Source of the DNA: Gordonia mangrovi
GTDB taxonomy: Bacteria; Actinomycetota; Actinomycetes; Mycobacteriales; Mycobacteriaceae
Length of the DNA stretch: 64,000 nt
Direction of reading: 5' to 3'
NCBI RefSeq assembly: GCF_024734075.1
Contig: NZ_CP102850.1
Span: 496,001-560,000, forward strand
A program made the translations under genes and the position numbers. Below are positions 47,809-58,249 of this stretch, piece after piece. Each line of letters begins with the position of its first letter. Position 1 is the stretch's first letter. The notes under the pieces are model-generated. The model did not search any database, was not told where the DNA came from, and saw only the letters and a program-made list of their open reading frames with translations.

Positions 47809-47985
47809 TTCCGCCGATTGCTCGAGCGACTGTCGGACAAATGGGTCGTCCTGGATCTTGTGGCCCTGGGCGCGATGACCCAGTCGGTGCGGAAGAAGCC
47901 CTGACCCTGCGGTATTCGGAGCTATCTCGGATCATCGCGGGTGTCAGTCGAAAGATGCTGACCCAGACCCTTCCCCCCTGGACGT
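47809..47985 (+). pseudogene. HxlR-family regulator remnant
   Basis: Two pieces in different frames: LLERLSDKWVVLDLVALGA (47809-47904, ending at a stop) and LRYSELSRIIAGVSRKMLTQTL (47907-47985). Together they form the first half of an HxlR winged helix. The start and end are missing, and a transposase remnant follows directly. Confidence 0.75.
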
Positions 47986-48330
47986 GACAGGCTGGTCACC
48001 CGGACAGTTGCCCGCCACCCGACTGTTGGCCGGTCTACACACGCACACGCCGGTGCCGGCCCGGGCCGACGGGCCGGTGATGGTCGACATCGACGACTCG
48101 ATCATCGAAGTACATGGCCCGCCAAACAAGGTGCCGGGTTCGGCTACACCCGGGTCCGCGGGTTGAACTCGGCGATTCAGCATGGACGGCCATCGAATAC
48201 ACCGACGCCATCTACGACGCCGACACCGGGCGGTGGGCGCATCACCCTGCACGTACCCGTCCGGTGGCCATGGGAAACCGAGTGGAACCTGTTGTTCACC
48301 AAAGTGATCCACCGACAACAGCCAACCTGA
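47986..48330 (+). mobile_element. Decayed IS1380-family transposase
   Basis: Pieces of an IS1380-type transposase: VMVDIDDSIIEVHG (catalytic Asp region), a shifted-frame GAGFGYTRVRGLN, SAWTAIEYTDAIYDADTGRW, and a C-terminal ITLHVPVRWPWETEWNLLF. Large parts are deleted, and frames change at least twice. No terminal inverted repeats were found. It shows past insertion beside the LuxR gene. Confidence 0.75.
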
Positions 48331-48573
48331 ACCCTAACCACCACGCCCCGACCCGCTCAACACGAGTCACCGCACCACGAATCATCGATCGGTGGCTCGA
48401 GGCTTATCCAGCCGAACTCGCTGCACGCTCGGGCGAATTATCTTCTCGCGGTGATATTTACCCGAAACATGTAACTCCTGTGACTCCTGATCACCAAAGT
48501 CCACTGAAAAGCACAATTCACTGCGTTTCCGTCCAAACCCTCTGTCCCAGAATAATTCTCACGAACCATTCCC
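48331..48573. other. AT-rich non-coding segment
   Basis: Runs of lower-GC sequence (for example around 48440-48550) contrast with both sides. No gene is visible. The segment ends at the promoter of the second HNH gene. It may be foreign DNA brought in with the mobile element. Confidence 0.5.
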
Positions 48574-48602
48574 TTGACATCGAACACTCTTGCGATTACC
48601 TT
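48574..48602 (+). promoter_or_regulatory. SigA promoter of the second HNH gene, leaderless
   Basis: TTGACA (48574-48579), 17 bases, then TACCTT (48597-48602). Transcription would start ~7 bases later, on the A of the ATG at 48609, giving a leaderless mRNA. It is one of the clearest promoters in the window. Confidence 0.7.
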
Positions 48603-48608
48603 GGAGTC

Positions 48609-49856
48609 ATGAGAACTTCGGGGGATCTCACCACCATCACTGATTCATTGCGCGAGCTGCATTTTGACGACGACATGTCGGGGCGGGCGGCGTTCGACGC
48701 GATGACCGCGCTGGTCACGTTGCGTAATCTGATCGAGCATCACGCTGCCACGGTGGTCGGCCATCTCGACCGACTCGGCGTGGCCACCGATCACGGCCGC
48801 AAGGTGAGTGAACTGTTGATCGTGATGGGGTTGGCCCCGGCGGTCGCCTCCCGGTTGATCCGGATCGCCGCCGCCCGCACGAAACTCCCGACCCTGGGCG
48901 CCCATGCCGCCGATGGGGCGATCTCGGCCGAACATGTCGACGCGGTCGGCAAAGGTGTCGAGCACGTCGCGACAAGATCGGCGGAACCGATCGACGACCC
49001 GGCACGTCTGAACATCGTGACCGACCTCCTCGCCCAATTCTTCTCCGGCGCCACCCCCGCCGAGATCGGAAAACACGCCCGCCGGCTGGGTAACCAGCAC
49101 GCCGAGGACACCGGTGGGCTACCCGCATCCGAGGACCGCAACCTCAACGCCCTCACCCACGACGTCGACGGCGACGGCCGCCTGCAGGTGCGCGCCGACC
49201 TCAACACCGAAGTCGGCGAAAAATTCAGTGCGGCGATGGAAGAGTTGGCCGCACCCCGACCCGAACCCGACGGCTCACCCGATGCCCGCGGCCCGGAGCG
49301 CCGCCACGCCGATGCACTCGAAGCGTTGTTGGATATCGCCGCCCGCAGCGGGGATGCCGCGTCCGCACCGCGTCATCAGATGCTGGTGTCGGTACCGGCC
49401 GATACCCCGGACCTGGCCGAACTACCGTTCATGGGGTCACTCACCGAAGCCACGTTGCGCACCCTGACCTGCGACACCACCGCGACCGTGGCGATCGTCG
49501 ACGGTGAGCAGGTGCCGATGGAGATGAGTAAGGAGAAACGCCTGTTCCCGCCCCACCTACGCAAAGCCTTGCACAAGCGGGATCAGTGCTGCATCAAATG
49601 CGGAGTGGCGGCCACCCGCTGCCAGGGACACCATCTCGTGCATTGGGCTGACGGTGGAATCACAGTGCTGGACAACGGATGCCTGCTATGCCCATCCTGT
49701 CACGCCGACATCCACCACAACGGATGGGAGGTGATCATGGGCCACGACCGACACCCCTGGCTCATCCCACCCGTTTCGGTCGACCCGCACCGCCGACCGA
49801 TACCCGCCTACAACCGACGCACCCTGAACCTCGACAACCTGCCTGCAGCCGCCTGA
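48609..49856 (+). CDS. Second DUF222/HNH-endonuclease protein
   Basis: 415 residues. The DUF222 region covers ~20-280 (LVTLRNLIEHHAATVVGHLDRLG). The HNH site is CCIKCGVAATRCQGHHLVHWADGG, with CLLCPSCHADIHHNGW, a more complete zinc-supported nuclease than that at 21.4 kb. The start is set by the leaderless promoter and the absence of a ribosome site. Shares only its domain layout with the first copy, so they are not a recent duplication. Confidence 0.9.
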   Translation: MRTSGDLTTITDSLRELHFDDDMSGRAAFDAMTALVTLRNLIEHHAATVVGHLDRLGVATDHGRKVSELLIVMGLAPAVASRLIRIAAARTKLPTLGAHAADGAISAEHVDAVGKGVEHVATRSAEPIDDPARLNIVTDLLAQFFSGATPAEIGKHARRLGNQHAEDTGGLPASEDRNLNALTHDVDGDGRLQVRADLNTEVGEKFSAAMEELAAPRPEPDGSPDARGPERRHADALEALLDIAARSGDAASAPRHQMLVSVPADTPDLAELPFMGSLTEATLRTLTCDTTATVAIVDGEQVPMEMSKEKRLFPPHLRKALHKRDQCCIKCGVAATRCQGHHLVHWADGGITVLDNGCLLCPSCHADIHHNGWEVIMGHDRHPWLIPPVSVDPHRRPIPAYNRRTLNLDNLPAAA

Positions 49857-50060
49857 AGCCAGGCCCACCACTTCCCACGCACCCGGCCCCGGTCGGGACC
49901 GCAACCGTCCCTTGAGAACTCCACAGCGTAAACCGGCGCCACCACCATGGTGACGCGTACCCGACGGCCACCACAGTTGCACGCCAACCAGGGTGGTGCG
50001 CGGTACGCGACACCGTGCGCCGGCGGCCACATTGCCCGCAAACCGTATGCCGCGTGGCGA

Positions 50061-50642
50061 TCACCGCACCATGCGGACCGCAAGCTCCCCGTAGGCCCGC
50101 CCTAGCGCCACCGGATCCCGGTGGGTTCGTGAGGGGAACCACCGGCACACGTCGACGCACAACGACGACAGGGCCAGCACCGCGTCGTCGGCGACGGCGA
50201 CGGTGAACTCACCGGAGTCGATCCCACCCTGCACGATCGTGGCCAACACGGCGGAGGTCTCGCGCCGGATCGCGGTGATCGTCCGGTAGTGCTCGCGGGT
50301 GAGTCCGTGCAGTTCGTATTGCACGACCTTGGCCAGCTCGTGGTGCTCGGCCTGCCAGCGGGTGAACACCTCGATCACGGTCCGCAGCCGGTCGGCGGCG
50401 GGCAGCGCGTCGTCGTCCGCCTCGCGCAATGCCGACAAGACGCCGCGGTGGCCGTCCAGCGCGATGACGTAGAGCAGTTCTTCTTTCGATTTGTAGTGCG
50501 GATACATGGCCGCAGCACTCATGTTCAGCCGCTTGGCGATCTGCCGTGTCGACGTGCCGCCGTAACCCACCTCGGCGAACGAGGCGATCGCCGCCTGCCG
50601 GATCCGTTCGGCGGCCGCGGAGTCGCGCGTCGTCACCGGCAT
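50061..50642 (-). CDS. TetR-family regulator
   Basis: 193 residues. The N-terminal HTH is RIRQAAIASFAEVGYGGTSTRQIAKRLNMSAAAMYPHYKSKEELLYVI. The C-terminal part is a ligand domain. ATG 50642 was chosen because GAGGAG precedes it; GTG 50654 would add four residues. It is divergent from the acyl-CoA dehydrogenase gene with a dyad operator between, so it is the likely repressor of that gene. The 204 bases between it and the HNH gene show no gene. Confidence 0.9.
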   Translation of the reverse strand: MPVTTRDSAAAERIRQAAIASFAEVGYGGTSTRQIAKRLNMSAAAMYPHYKSKEELLYVIALDGHRGVLSALREADDDALPAADRLRTVIEVFTRWQAEHHELAKVVQYELHGLTREHYRTITAIRRETSAVLATIVQGGIDSGEFTVAVADDAVLALSSLCVDVCRWFPSRTHRDPVALGRAYGELAVRMVR

Positions 50643-50697
50643 CTCACTCCTCACTCGATCAGGACCTGTTGACCTCGTCGCACAGTACGATGCATCA

Positions 50698-50711
50698 TAA
50701 GCGAGCGCTTA
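50698..50711. promoter_or_regulatory. TetR operator dyad
   Basis: TAAGCG-AG-CGCTTA is a perfect 6-2-6 inverted repeat between the divergent tetR and acyl-CoA dehydrogenase genes, 25 bases before the latter. TTGACC at 50669 may be a -35. Confidence 0.65.
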
Positions 50712-50735
50712 GCGAGATGCCGACGAAGGAGCCCC

Positions 50736-52526
<1,791 letters not shown>

Positions 52527-52582
52527 GCCGGAACACCAGTCCGCCGTGACGCACCCGATCACCAGCAATTGAGGAGAACTGC

Positions 52583-53344
52583 ATGTCCGTGACAGATCTG
52601 TTCGGCGTGACCGACAAGGTCGTGATCGTGACCGGCGCATCGTCGGGGCTCGGGGTGGCATTTGCCAAGGCGTTCGCCGAGGCCGGTGCCGACATCGTGC
52701 TCGCTGCGCGCCGCGCGGAGAAGTTGGCCGACACCGCCGCGATGGTGGAAGCCCTGGGCCGCAAGGCGCTCAACGTGACGGCCGACGTGGCCGACCCCGA
52801 CCAGTGCCAGGCCGTCGTCGATGCCGCGATGGAGACGTTCGGCCGCGTGGACGTACTGATCAACAACGCCGGTATCGGCACCGCCGTCCCGGCCACCCGC
52901 GAGACCCCCGACCAGTTCCGCTCGGTCGTCGACATCAACCTCAACGGGTCGTACTGGATGGCGCAGGCGTGCGGGCGGGTCATGCAGCCCGGCAGCGCGA
53001 TCGTCAACATCTCCAGCGTGCTCGGCATCACCACCGCCGGGCTTCCCCAGGCCGCCTACGCCGCCAGCAAGGCCGGCGTGATCGGTCTGACCCGAGACCT
53101 CGCCCAGCAGTGGGGTTCACGAAAGGGCATCCGGGTCAACGCGATCGCTCCGGGATTCTTCGCCAGCGAGATGACCGACAGCTACCACGACGGCTATCTG
53201 GAATCCCAGTTGCCGCGCATTCTGCTCGGCCGGATGGGTCAGGGCGAGGAGCTGGCGGCCACCGCCATCTGGCTGGCCTCGCCGGCAGCCGGATACGTGA
53301 CCGGACAGACGATCCCGGTCGACGGCGGCATCACCGTCACATAG
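52583..53344 (+). CDS. Short-chain dehydrogenase (SDR)
   Basis: 253 residues: cofactor motif TGASSGLGVAFA, NNAG, the catalytic Ser-Tyr-Lys as NISSVL and YAASKAG, and a C-terminal VDGGITVT. It is a classical SDR, FabG-like. The start follows GAGGAGAA. It is likely in one transcript with the acyl-CoA dehydrogenase and could act as a 3-hydroxyacyl-CoA dehydrogenase, though the substrate cannot be told. Confidence 0.93.
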   Translation: MSVTDLFGVTDKVVIVTGASSGLGVAFAKAFAEAGADIVLAARRAEKLADTAAMVEALGRKALNVTADVADPDQCQAVVDAAMETFGRVDVLINNAGIGTAVPATRETPDQFRSVVDINLNGSYWMAQACGRVMQPGSAIVNISSVLGITTAGLPQAAYAASKAGVIGLTRDLAQQWGSRKGIRVNAIAPGFFASEMTDSYHDGYLESQLPRILLGRMGQGEELAATAIWLASPAAGYVTGQTIPVDGGITVT

Positions 53345-53347
53345 TCC

Positions 53348-54130
53348 ATGCGGCAGCAGACAAATCCGGTTCGGTACGTCGCGGTCGGCGACAGTTTCAC
53401 CGAAGGTGTCGGTGGAGTGCCGGTCGGCGACCACGTGCGCGGATGGGCGGATCTGGTCGCCGACGGGCTGGCGATGCACCACGGGCAGATCGAATACGCG
53501 AACCTCGCGATCCGCGGCCGGCTGTTGGCACCGATCGCGACCGGTCAGATGGATGCCGCGTTGGCTCTCGATCCGCTGCCGACCCTGCTGACATTCAACG
53601 GCGGCGGCAACGACATGCTGCGTCGCGGAATCGAACCCGCGCAGCTCATCGAGATGACCCGCGTCGCGGTGCGGCGCTGCCTCGACGCCGGCGTCGAGGT
53701 GGTCCTGCTCGCCGGCGCCGACCCGTCCGGCGGGCTGCCGTTCGGGGAGACGATCCGGGCCCGCGGCGAACTGCTCACCACCGAGACCGCCACGCTCGCC
53801 GACGAGGCGGGCGTGACCTTCGTCGACCTGTTCCACGACACCGAACTGCGGCGGCCGGAGTACTGGTCGGACGATCGGCTCCACCTCAATCCCGTCGGCC
53901 ACCAGCGCGTCGCCGCCGCACTCCTGCGGGCGCTCGGCGTGCACACGGTACCGATCCCGGAGCGTCCGGCCGCGCCGATCACCCGGGGTCGCGCCGTCGA
54001 GGACCTGCGCTTCGTCCGCACCCATCTCACGCCATGGGTGATCCGCCGCCTGCGCGGTCGATCGTCCGGCGATGCCCGTTCGGCCAAACATCCGGCCTGG
54101 ATCACCGTCGACACGGCATCGGTCGGCTGA
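53348..54130 (+). CDS. SGNH/GDSL hydrolase
   Basis: 260 residues with block I GDSFTEG (nucleophile Ser), block III GGGNDML and block V DRLHLNPVGH (Asp, His). No signal peptide, so it is cytosolic. Lies 3 bp after the SDR stop, which supports a shared transcript. Esterase or lipase activity on a small ester or acyl-thioester is expected. Confidence 0.9.
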   Translation: MRQQTNPVRYVAVGDSFTEGVGGVPVGDHVRGWADLVADGLAMHHGQIEYANLAIRGRLLAPIATGQMDAALALDPLPTLLTFNGGGNDMLRRGIEPAQLIEMTRVAVRRCLDAGVEVVLLAGADPSGGLPFGETIRARGELLTTETATLADEAGVTFVDLFHDTELRRPEYWSDDRLHLNPVGHQRVAAALLRALGVHTVPIPERPAAPITRGRAVEDLRFVRTHLTPWVIRRLRGRSSGDARSAKHPAWITVDTASVG

Positions 54131-54168
54131 GCCGCACCCGGCACCGGTCTTCGTAGACTGTCGGAGAC

Positions 54169-54663
54169 ATGGCTGCCACCCCTGAACTACTCCTGCGCGA
54201 ACCCGCCCACCAGGTCGACCGACGGTCGATCACCATGTGGCGGATGACGCCGCTACTGGTGGGACTTCCGCTGCTCGCCGCGTGTGTGATCGTCGCGTCG
54301 CTTGTCGATCAGGTCCGGCTGATCGCGTTGATCGCCGCGATCGCGTGCGTGCTGGGTACCGCGTTCTATGTCACGGTCGTGCCCATCTGGCGGTACCGGT
54401 TTCATCGGTGGGAGATCAGTGACGAGGCCGTCTACACCCAATCGGGATGGTTCACCCGGTCGCGGGTGATGATCCCGATCGCGCGCATCCAGGTCGTCGA
54501 CACCGCGGCCGGCCCCATCGAACAGCTGCTCAACCTGGCCACCCTGACCGTCACCACCGCGTCGTCGGCCGGCACCATCCGCATCGTCGGACTCGACTCG
54601 GGTGTCGCCCGGGCCACCGCGGCCGACCTCACCGCACGTACGCAGGCCGATGACGCGACCTGA
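54169..54663 (+). CDS. PH-domain membrane protein (YdbS-type)
   Basis: 164 residues. Two transmembrane helices (~25-45 and 48-65) are followed by a bPH_2 domain (WEISDEAVYTQSGWFTRSRVMIPIARIQVVDT). It overlaps the following gene by 14 bp. Members of this pair (YdbS/YdbT) are membrane-associated, and their function is poorly known. Confidence 0.87.
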   Translation: MAATPELLLREPAHQVDRRSITMWRMTPLLVGLPLLAACVIVASLVDQVRLIALIAAIACVLGTAFYVTVVPIWRYRFHRWEISDEAVYTQSGWFTRSRVMIPIARIQVVDTAAGPIEQLLNLATLTVTTASSAGTIRIVGLDSGVARATAADLTARTQADDAT

Positions 54664-56137
54664 CCTCGCCGGCACCGTCGTCGACCAAGCCGACGAGTGG
54701 CATCGGCTGTCCCCGTGGATGATCGCCGTCCGCCCCGTGGAGCAGCTGCCGCAGCTGATCCCGGTGTTGTTGGCGATCGTGTTCGCCGGCCGCAGCGCGC
54801 CGCTGCTGATGCTGTCCCTGGCCATCGTCGCGGTGCTGGTGGTCGCCGTGGTGCCGTGGCTGACCACCCGCTATCAGGTGACCGACGAACACGTGCGTGT
54901 CCGCAGCGGACTGCTGACCAGAAAGGTGGCCACCGCACGCCGCGACCGCGTTCGCAGCGTCGACCTCACCGCGTCGTTGCCGCTGCGGCTACTCGGACTG
55001 CAGAAGGTGCGCATCGGCACCGGCGGCGACAAGCAGTCGTCGGTGGTGGAGCTCAACGCCGTCGGCGCACCCGAGGCACAGATGCTGCACGAGTACCTGA
55101 TGGCAACCGGGGCGCGCGAATCCGCGCAGGCCACCGCACAATCCACACCCGCCGGTGCTCCCCAGCAGCTGTCGCACCTGCAGCCGTCGTGGCTGCGCTT
55201 CGCACCGTTCTCGATGGCCGGACTGGCCGCGGCCGCCGCGGTCGGTGGACTCTCGGTGCAGCTCGCCAACGAGACCGGGCTCTACGAGCGGGGCGCGAGC
55301 ATCGCCGAGAAGACCGCCGACAGTCTCCGCGCGATTCCGCTACCACTGCTCGTCACCGCCGTCGTGGTGGCCGTGCTCGTCGTGGGTGCGGTGCTGTCGG
55401 TCGCCGGATACGTCCTCGGTTACTGGAACTTCGACCTGAGCCGCAACTCCGACGACGCCACTCTGCGGATTCGCCGCGGGCTGCTGACGACCAACGCGAC
55501 CAGCCTCGACGAGGCGCGCGTCCGCGGTGTCCACCTACACGAACCGATACTCATGCGCCCGTTGGGCGGGTCACGTCTGCATGCGATCGCCACCGGGCCG
55601 GCGAAGACCCCGCTGCTGCTGCCGCCGGCACCAGCCGAGGAAGCCGTCCGCGTCGGCCGGCTGGTCACCCACGAGGGCGACGAACTCACGGTGCCGCTGA
55701 TCCGCCACGGAGCCGTGGCGTTGTCCCGTCGTCTCACCCGAGCATTCTGGGGCGGCGCGCTCGTCGCGATCGGCGTCATCGTCGCCGTGATCGGGCCACT
55801 GACCTGGCCCTGGCTGGTCGTTGCCGGCGCTGCGGCGATCGGCACCACCGGCCTCGGCGTGGTCCGCTACCGCCACCTCGGCTTCCGGATCACCGAGCGG
55901 TCGGTGGTCGTCGGGCCGCCGCGGGTGGCGCGCCATCGCTACGTCGTCGACCGCGACGGCGTGGTCGGCTGGGCATCACGCGCATCGTTCTTCCAGCGAC
56001 GCCGAGGCGTCGAGACCCTGGTGCTGGCGACCGCGGCGGGTACCGAGGCCTATGCGATGGTCGATGTCGACCCCGCAGCGGCCACCGAGGCGATGGCCAC
56101 CGTCTCCCCCGACCTCGTCGCGCCGTTCCTCATCTGA
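54650..56137 (+). CDS. Multi-PH-domain membrane protein (YdbT-type)
   Basis: 495 residues with paired transmembrane segments, each followed by a bPH_2-like repeat: YQVTDEHVRVRSGLLTRKVATARR, and WNFDLSRNSDDATLRIRRGLL, and FRITERSVVVGPP. The start MTRPDLAG overlaps the upstream stop. It is the larger partner of the YdbS-type protein. Function unknown. Confidence 0.87.
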   Translation: MTRPDLAGTVVDQADEWHRLSPWMIAVRPVEQLPQLIPVLLAIVFAGRSAPLLMLSLAIVAVLVVAVVPWLTTRYQVTDEHVRVRSGLLTRKVATARRDRVRSVDLTASLPLRLLGLQKVRIGTGGDKQSSVVELNAVGAPEAQMLHEYLMATGARESAQATAQSTPAGAPQQLSHLQPSWLRFAPFSMAGLAAAAAVGGLSVQLANETGLYERGASIAEKTADSLRAIPLPLLVTAVVVAVLVVGAVLSVAGYVLGYWNFDLSRNSDDATLRIRRGLLTTNATSLDEARVRGVHLHEPILMRPLGGSRLHAIATGPAKTPLLLPPAPAEEAVRVGRLVTHEGDELTVPLIRHGAVALSRRLTRAFWGGALVAIGVIVAVIGPLTWPWLVVAGAAAIGTTGLGVVRYRHLGFRITERSVVVGPPRVARHRYVVDRDGVVGWASRASFFQRRRGVETLVLATAAGTEAYAMVDVDPAAATEAMATVSPDLVAPFLI

Positions 56138-56146
56138 CCCCGTTAA

Positions 56147-56239
56147 CTGGGCGCTGTCTTGGCTGGGCGCTGTCTTGGCTGGGCGCTGTCTTGGCTGGGC
56201 GCTGTCTTGGCTGGGCGCTGTCTTGGCTGGGCGCTGTCT
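56147..56239. repeat. Five and a half copies of a 16-bp tandem repeat
   Basis: CTGGGCGCTGTCTTGG is repeated five times perfectly from 56147 to 56226, and then 13 bases of a sixth copy. CCAAGACAG, the reverse complement of its end, occurs at 56268-56276, so the array can fold back. It fills the gap after the PH-domain gene and is not coding. Confidence 0.95.
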
Positions 56240-56372
56240 CCGGTCGACTGAGCACGGACGGGCAGGTCCAAGACAGTCGCGGATCGGCGGGATTGAGACA
56301 GTTGACCAACTTTCTTGAGACTATTTCCCCAAACCGTCCCACCGCGACCCCCCAGGGTGGTACACATCACAT

Positions 56373-56388
56373 CAGTCAGTGCTGACTG
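56373..56388. promoter_or_regulatory. Inverted repeat upstream of the Tat FAD enzyme
   Basis: CAGTCA-GTGC-TGACTG is a 6-4-6 dyad 21 bases before the gene start. It is a likely site for the downstream TetR protein. Confidence 0.6.
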
Positions 56389-56409
56389 GTTTGTCAAGGG
56401 ACGGGGACC

Positions 56410-58221
56410 ATGGACAACAACCACAACGAATTCACACGACGTTCCGCGCTCAAGGGCGCGGCCGCCGCGGCAGTACTCGCCGGCACCGCGGTCGCGTTGC
56501 CCAATGTGGCGGTGCCGTCAGCCCGCGCGGTGCCGCGCACCGGCCAGGGCAAGGGCCGCGAAGTGGCAGTCTTCGGCGGCGGGATGTCGGGGCTGGCGGC
56601 GGCGCACGAGCTGATCGAACGCGGGTTCCGCGTGACCGTGTACGAGCCCGCCTTCCTCGGCGGAAAGGCCCGCAGTCACGATGTGCCGAACACCGCCCGC
56701 GGCGGCCGACAGCACCTGCCCGGCGAACACGGCTTCCGGTTCTACCCGGGCTGCTACCAACATGTTCCGGACACCATGGAACGTATCCCGCTGGCCGGCG
56801 GCGGCGACGTCAAGAACCGGCATCTCGTCAACGTCGAAACCGCGGTCGTCGCCTTCGACGACACCGGATACGCCCCGGTCTCGGCTCCGGCCTCGATCAT
56901 GGGCTTCATCGACCACGCTCCCGCCATCGTCAATCTCGAGAACCTACGCAACGCGCTGACCACCGGACTGAAGTTCGTGGTGGACATCCCGCCGCATGAG
57001 CTCGCCTACTTCGTCGCCCGCGAACTGATCATCGCCACCAGTTGCGAGGAGCGCCGGCTGGGCCAGTGGGAGAAGCAGTCGTGGCTGCAGTTCGTCAAAG
57101 CCGACGGTAAGTCTCCGGCGTATCGCGCCTACCTCGCGGGTGCGCTCACCCGCGCCCTCGTCGCGGCCAAGTCGCATACCGCCTCGGCCCGCACGATCGG
57201 GCAGATCGGTCTGGCCCTGGCCACCTCGGCCACCGGCCTGGTCGGACACTACGATGCCGAGCTCGTGAACGGCGGTGTCGACCGCATCCTCAACGGACCC
57301 ACCAACCACACCTGGATCGATCCGTGGGTCGCCTATCTCCGGTCGCGCGGTGTGCGATTCGCCATGGGCACCGGCGTCAGCCGATTCCAGGTGGCGGGCA
57401 AACGCATCACCGGCGCCTCGATGAGCGACGGCAGCACAGCGACCGCCGATTGGTTCGTCGCAGCCATGCCCATCGACCGTCTCAAGCCCCTGCTCACCCC
57501 CGATCTCGTGGGCGCCGATCCGTCGCTGACCGGAATCCGTCGCCTCGAAGACGATTGGATGGTCGGCATCCAGTACTTCATGTCCCGCAAGTCCGAGGTG
57601 CCGCCGAGTCACATCGCCTCACTCGGCACCCCGTGGGCACTGACGGGCCTGTTCCAGGCAAAGCCCTGGAATGTCGACTTCGCCAAGACCTACGGCGACG
57701 GCACCGTGCGCGACTGCCTGTCCATCGACATCTCCGAATGGGAGAAACCCGGGATCCTCTACGGCAAGACAGCAAAACAGTGCAGCCGCAAGGAGATCGC
57801 GCGCGAGGTGTGGGCGCAGATGAGCCGCGCGATGAACGCCGGCGGGAAACGCATCCTCCGCGACGAGGATCTGGTCACCTGGTCGCTCGACCCGGGCATC
57901 ACCTGGTCGCCGACGATCCAGAACGCCACCCCGTTGATGGTCAACACCGCCGGCTCCTATGCACATCGCCCCACCGCGCACACCCGTATCCCCAACTTCT
58001 TCATCGCCGGAGACCATGTCCGAACCAATATCGATCTCGCGACCATGGAGGGCGCGAACGAATCCGGCCGGCGCGTGACCAACGCGATCCTCGCCGCCGC
58101 CGACAGTCCGGCGCGGCCGGCACCGGTGTTCCCGTTGTGGGAGCTGCCGATGCTCGATCCGTTCAAGGCCGAGGATCGCAACCGTTACCGTGCGGGGTTG
58201 CCGCATTTCCTCGACGTCTGA
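56410..58221 (+). CDS. Tat-exported FAD amine-oxidase/phytoene-desaturase-like enzyme
   Basis: 603 residues. A twin-arginine signal lies at residues ~8-30 (TRRSALKGAAAAAVLAG), with a likely cut after residue ~45. It is followed by the FAD motif VAVFGGGMSGLAAAHELI, GEHGFRFYPG and a C-terminal FIAGDHVRTNIDLATMEGANESG. This is the hydroxysqualene dehydroxylase (HpnE)/phytoene-desaturase-type architecture. The folded, cofactor-loaded protein is exported, unlike HpnE itself. A TetR gene follows 28 bp downstream. Confidence 0.85.
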   Translation: MDNNHNEFTRRSALKGAAAAAVLAGTAVALPNVAVPSARAVPRTGQGKGREVAVFGGGMSGLAAAHELIERGFRVTVYEPAFLGGKARSHDVPNTARGGRQHLPGEHGFRFYPGCYQHVPDTMERIPLAGGGDVKNRHLVNVETAVVAFDDTGYAPVSAPASIMGFIDHAPAIVNLENLRNALTTGLKFVVDIPPHELAYFVARELIIATSCEERRLGQWEKQSWLQFVKADGKSPAYRAYLAGALTRALVAAKSHTASARTIGQIGLALATSATGLVGHYDAELVNGGVDRILNGPTNHTWIDPWVAYLRSRGVRFAMGTGVSRFQVAGKRITGASMSDGSTATADWFVAAMPIDRLKPLLTPDLVGADPSLTGIRRLEDDWMVGIQYFMSRKSEVPPSHIASLGTPWALTGLFQAKPWNVDFAKTYGDGTVRDCLSIDISEWEKPGILYGKTAKQCSRKEIAREVWAQMSRAMNAGGKRILRDEDLVTWSLDPGITWSPTIQNATPLMVNTAGSYAHRPTAHTRIPNFFIAGDHVRTNIDLATMEGANESGRRVTNAILAAADSPARPAPVFPLWELPMLDPFKAEDRNRYRAGLPHFLDV

Positions 58222-58249
58222 GCACGTCGTCGCGGGCTACTATCGCGGA

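Noticed and set aside
47786..48330. Intact insertion sequence
   Set aside because: The transposase is fragmented in several frames and no terminal inverted repeats or target duplications are seen.
56147..56239. Possible CRISPR array
   Set aside because: The repeats are contiguous with no spacers, the unit is 16 bp and no cas gene is present.
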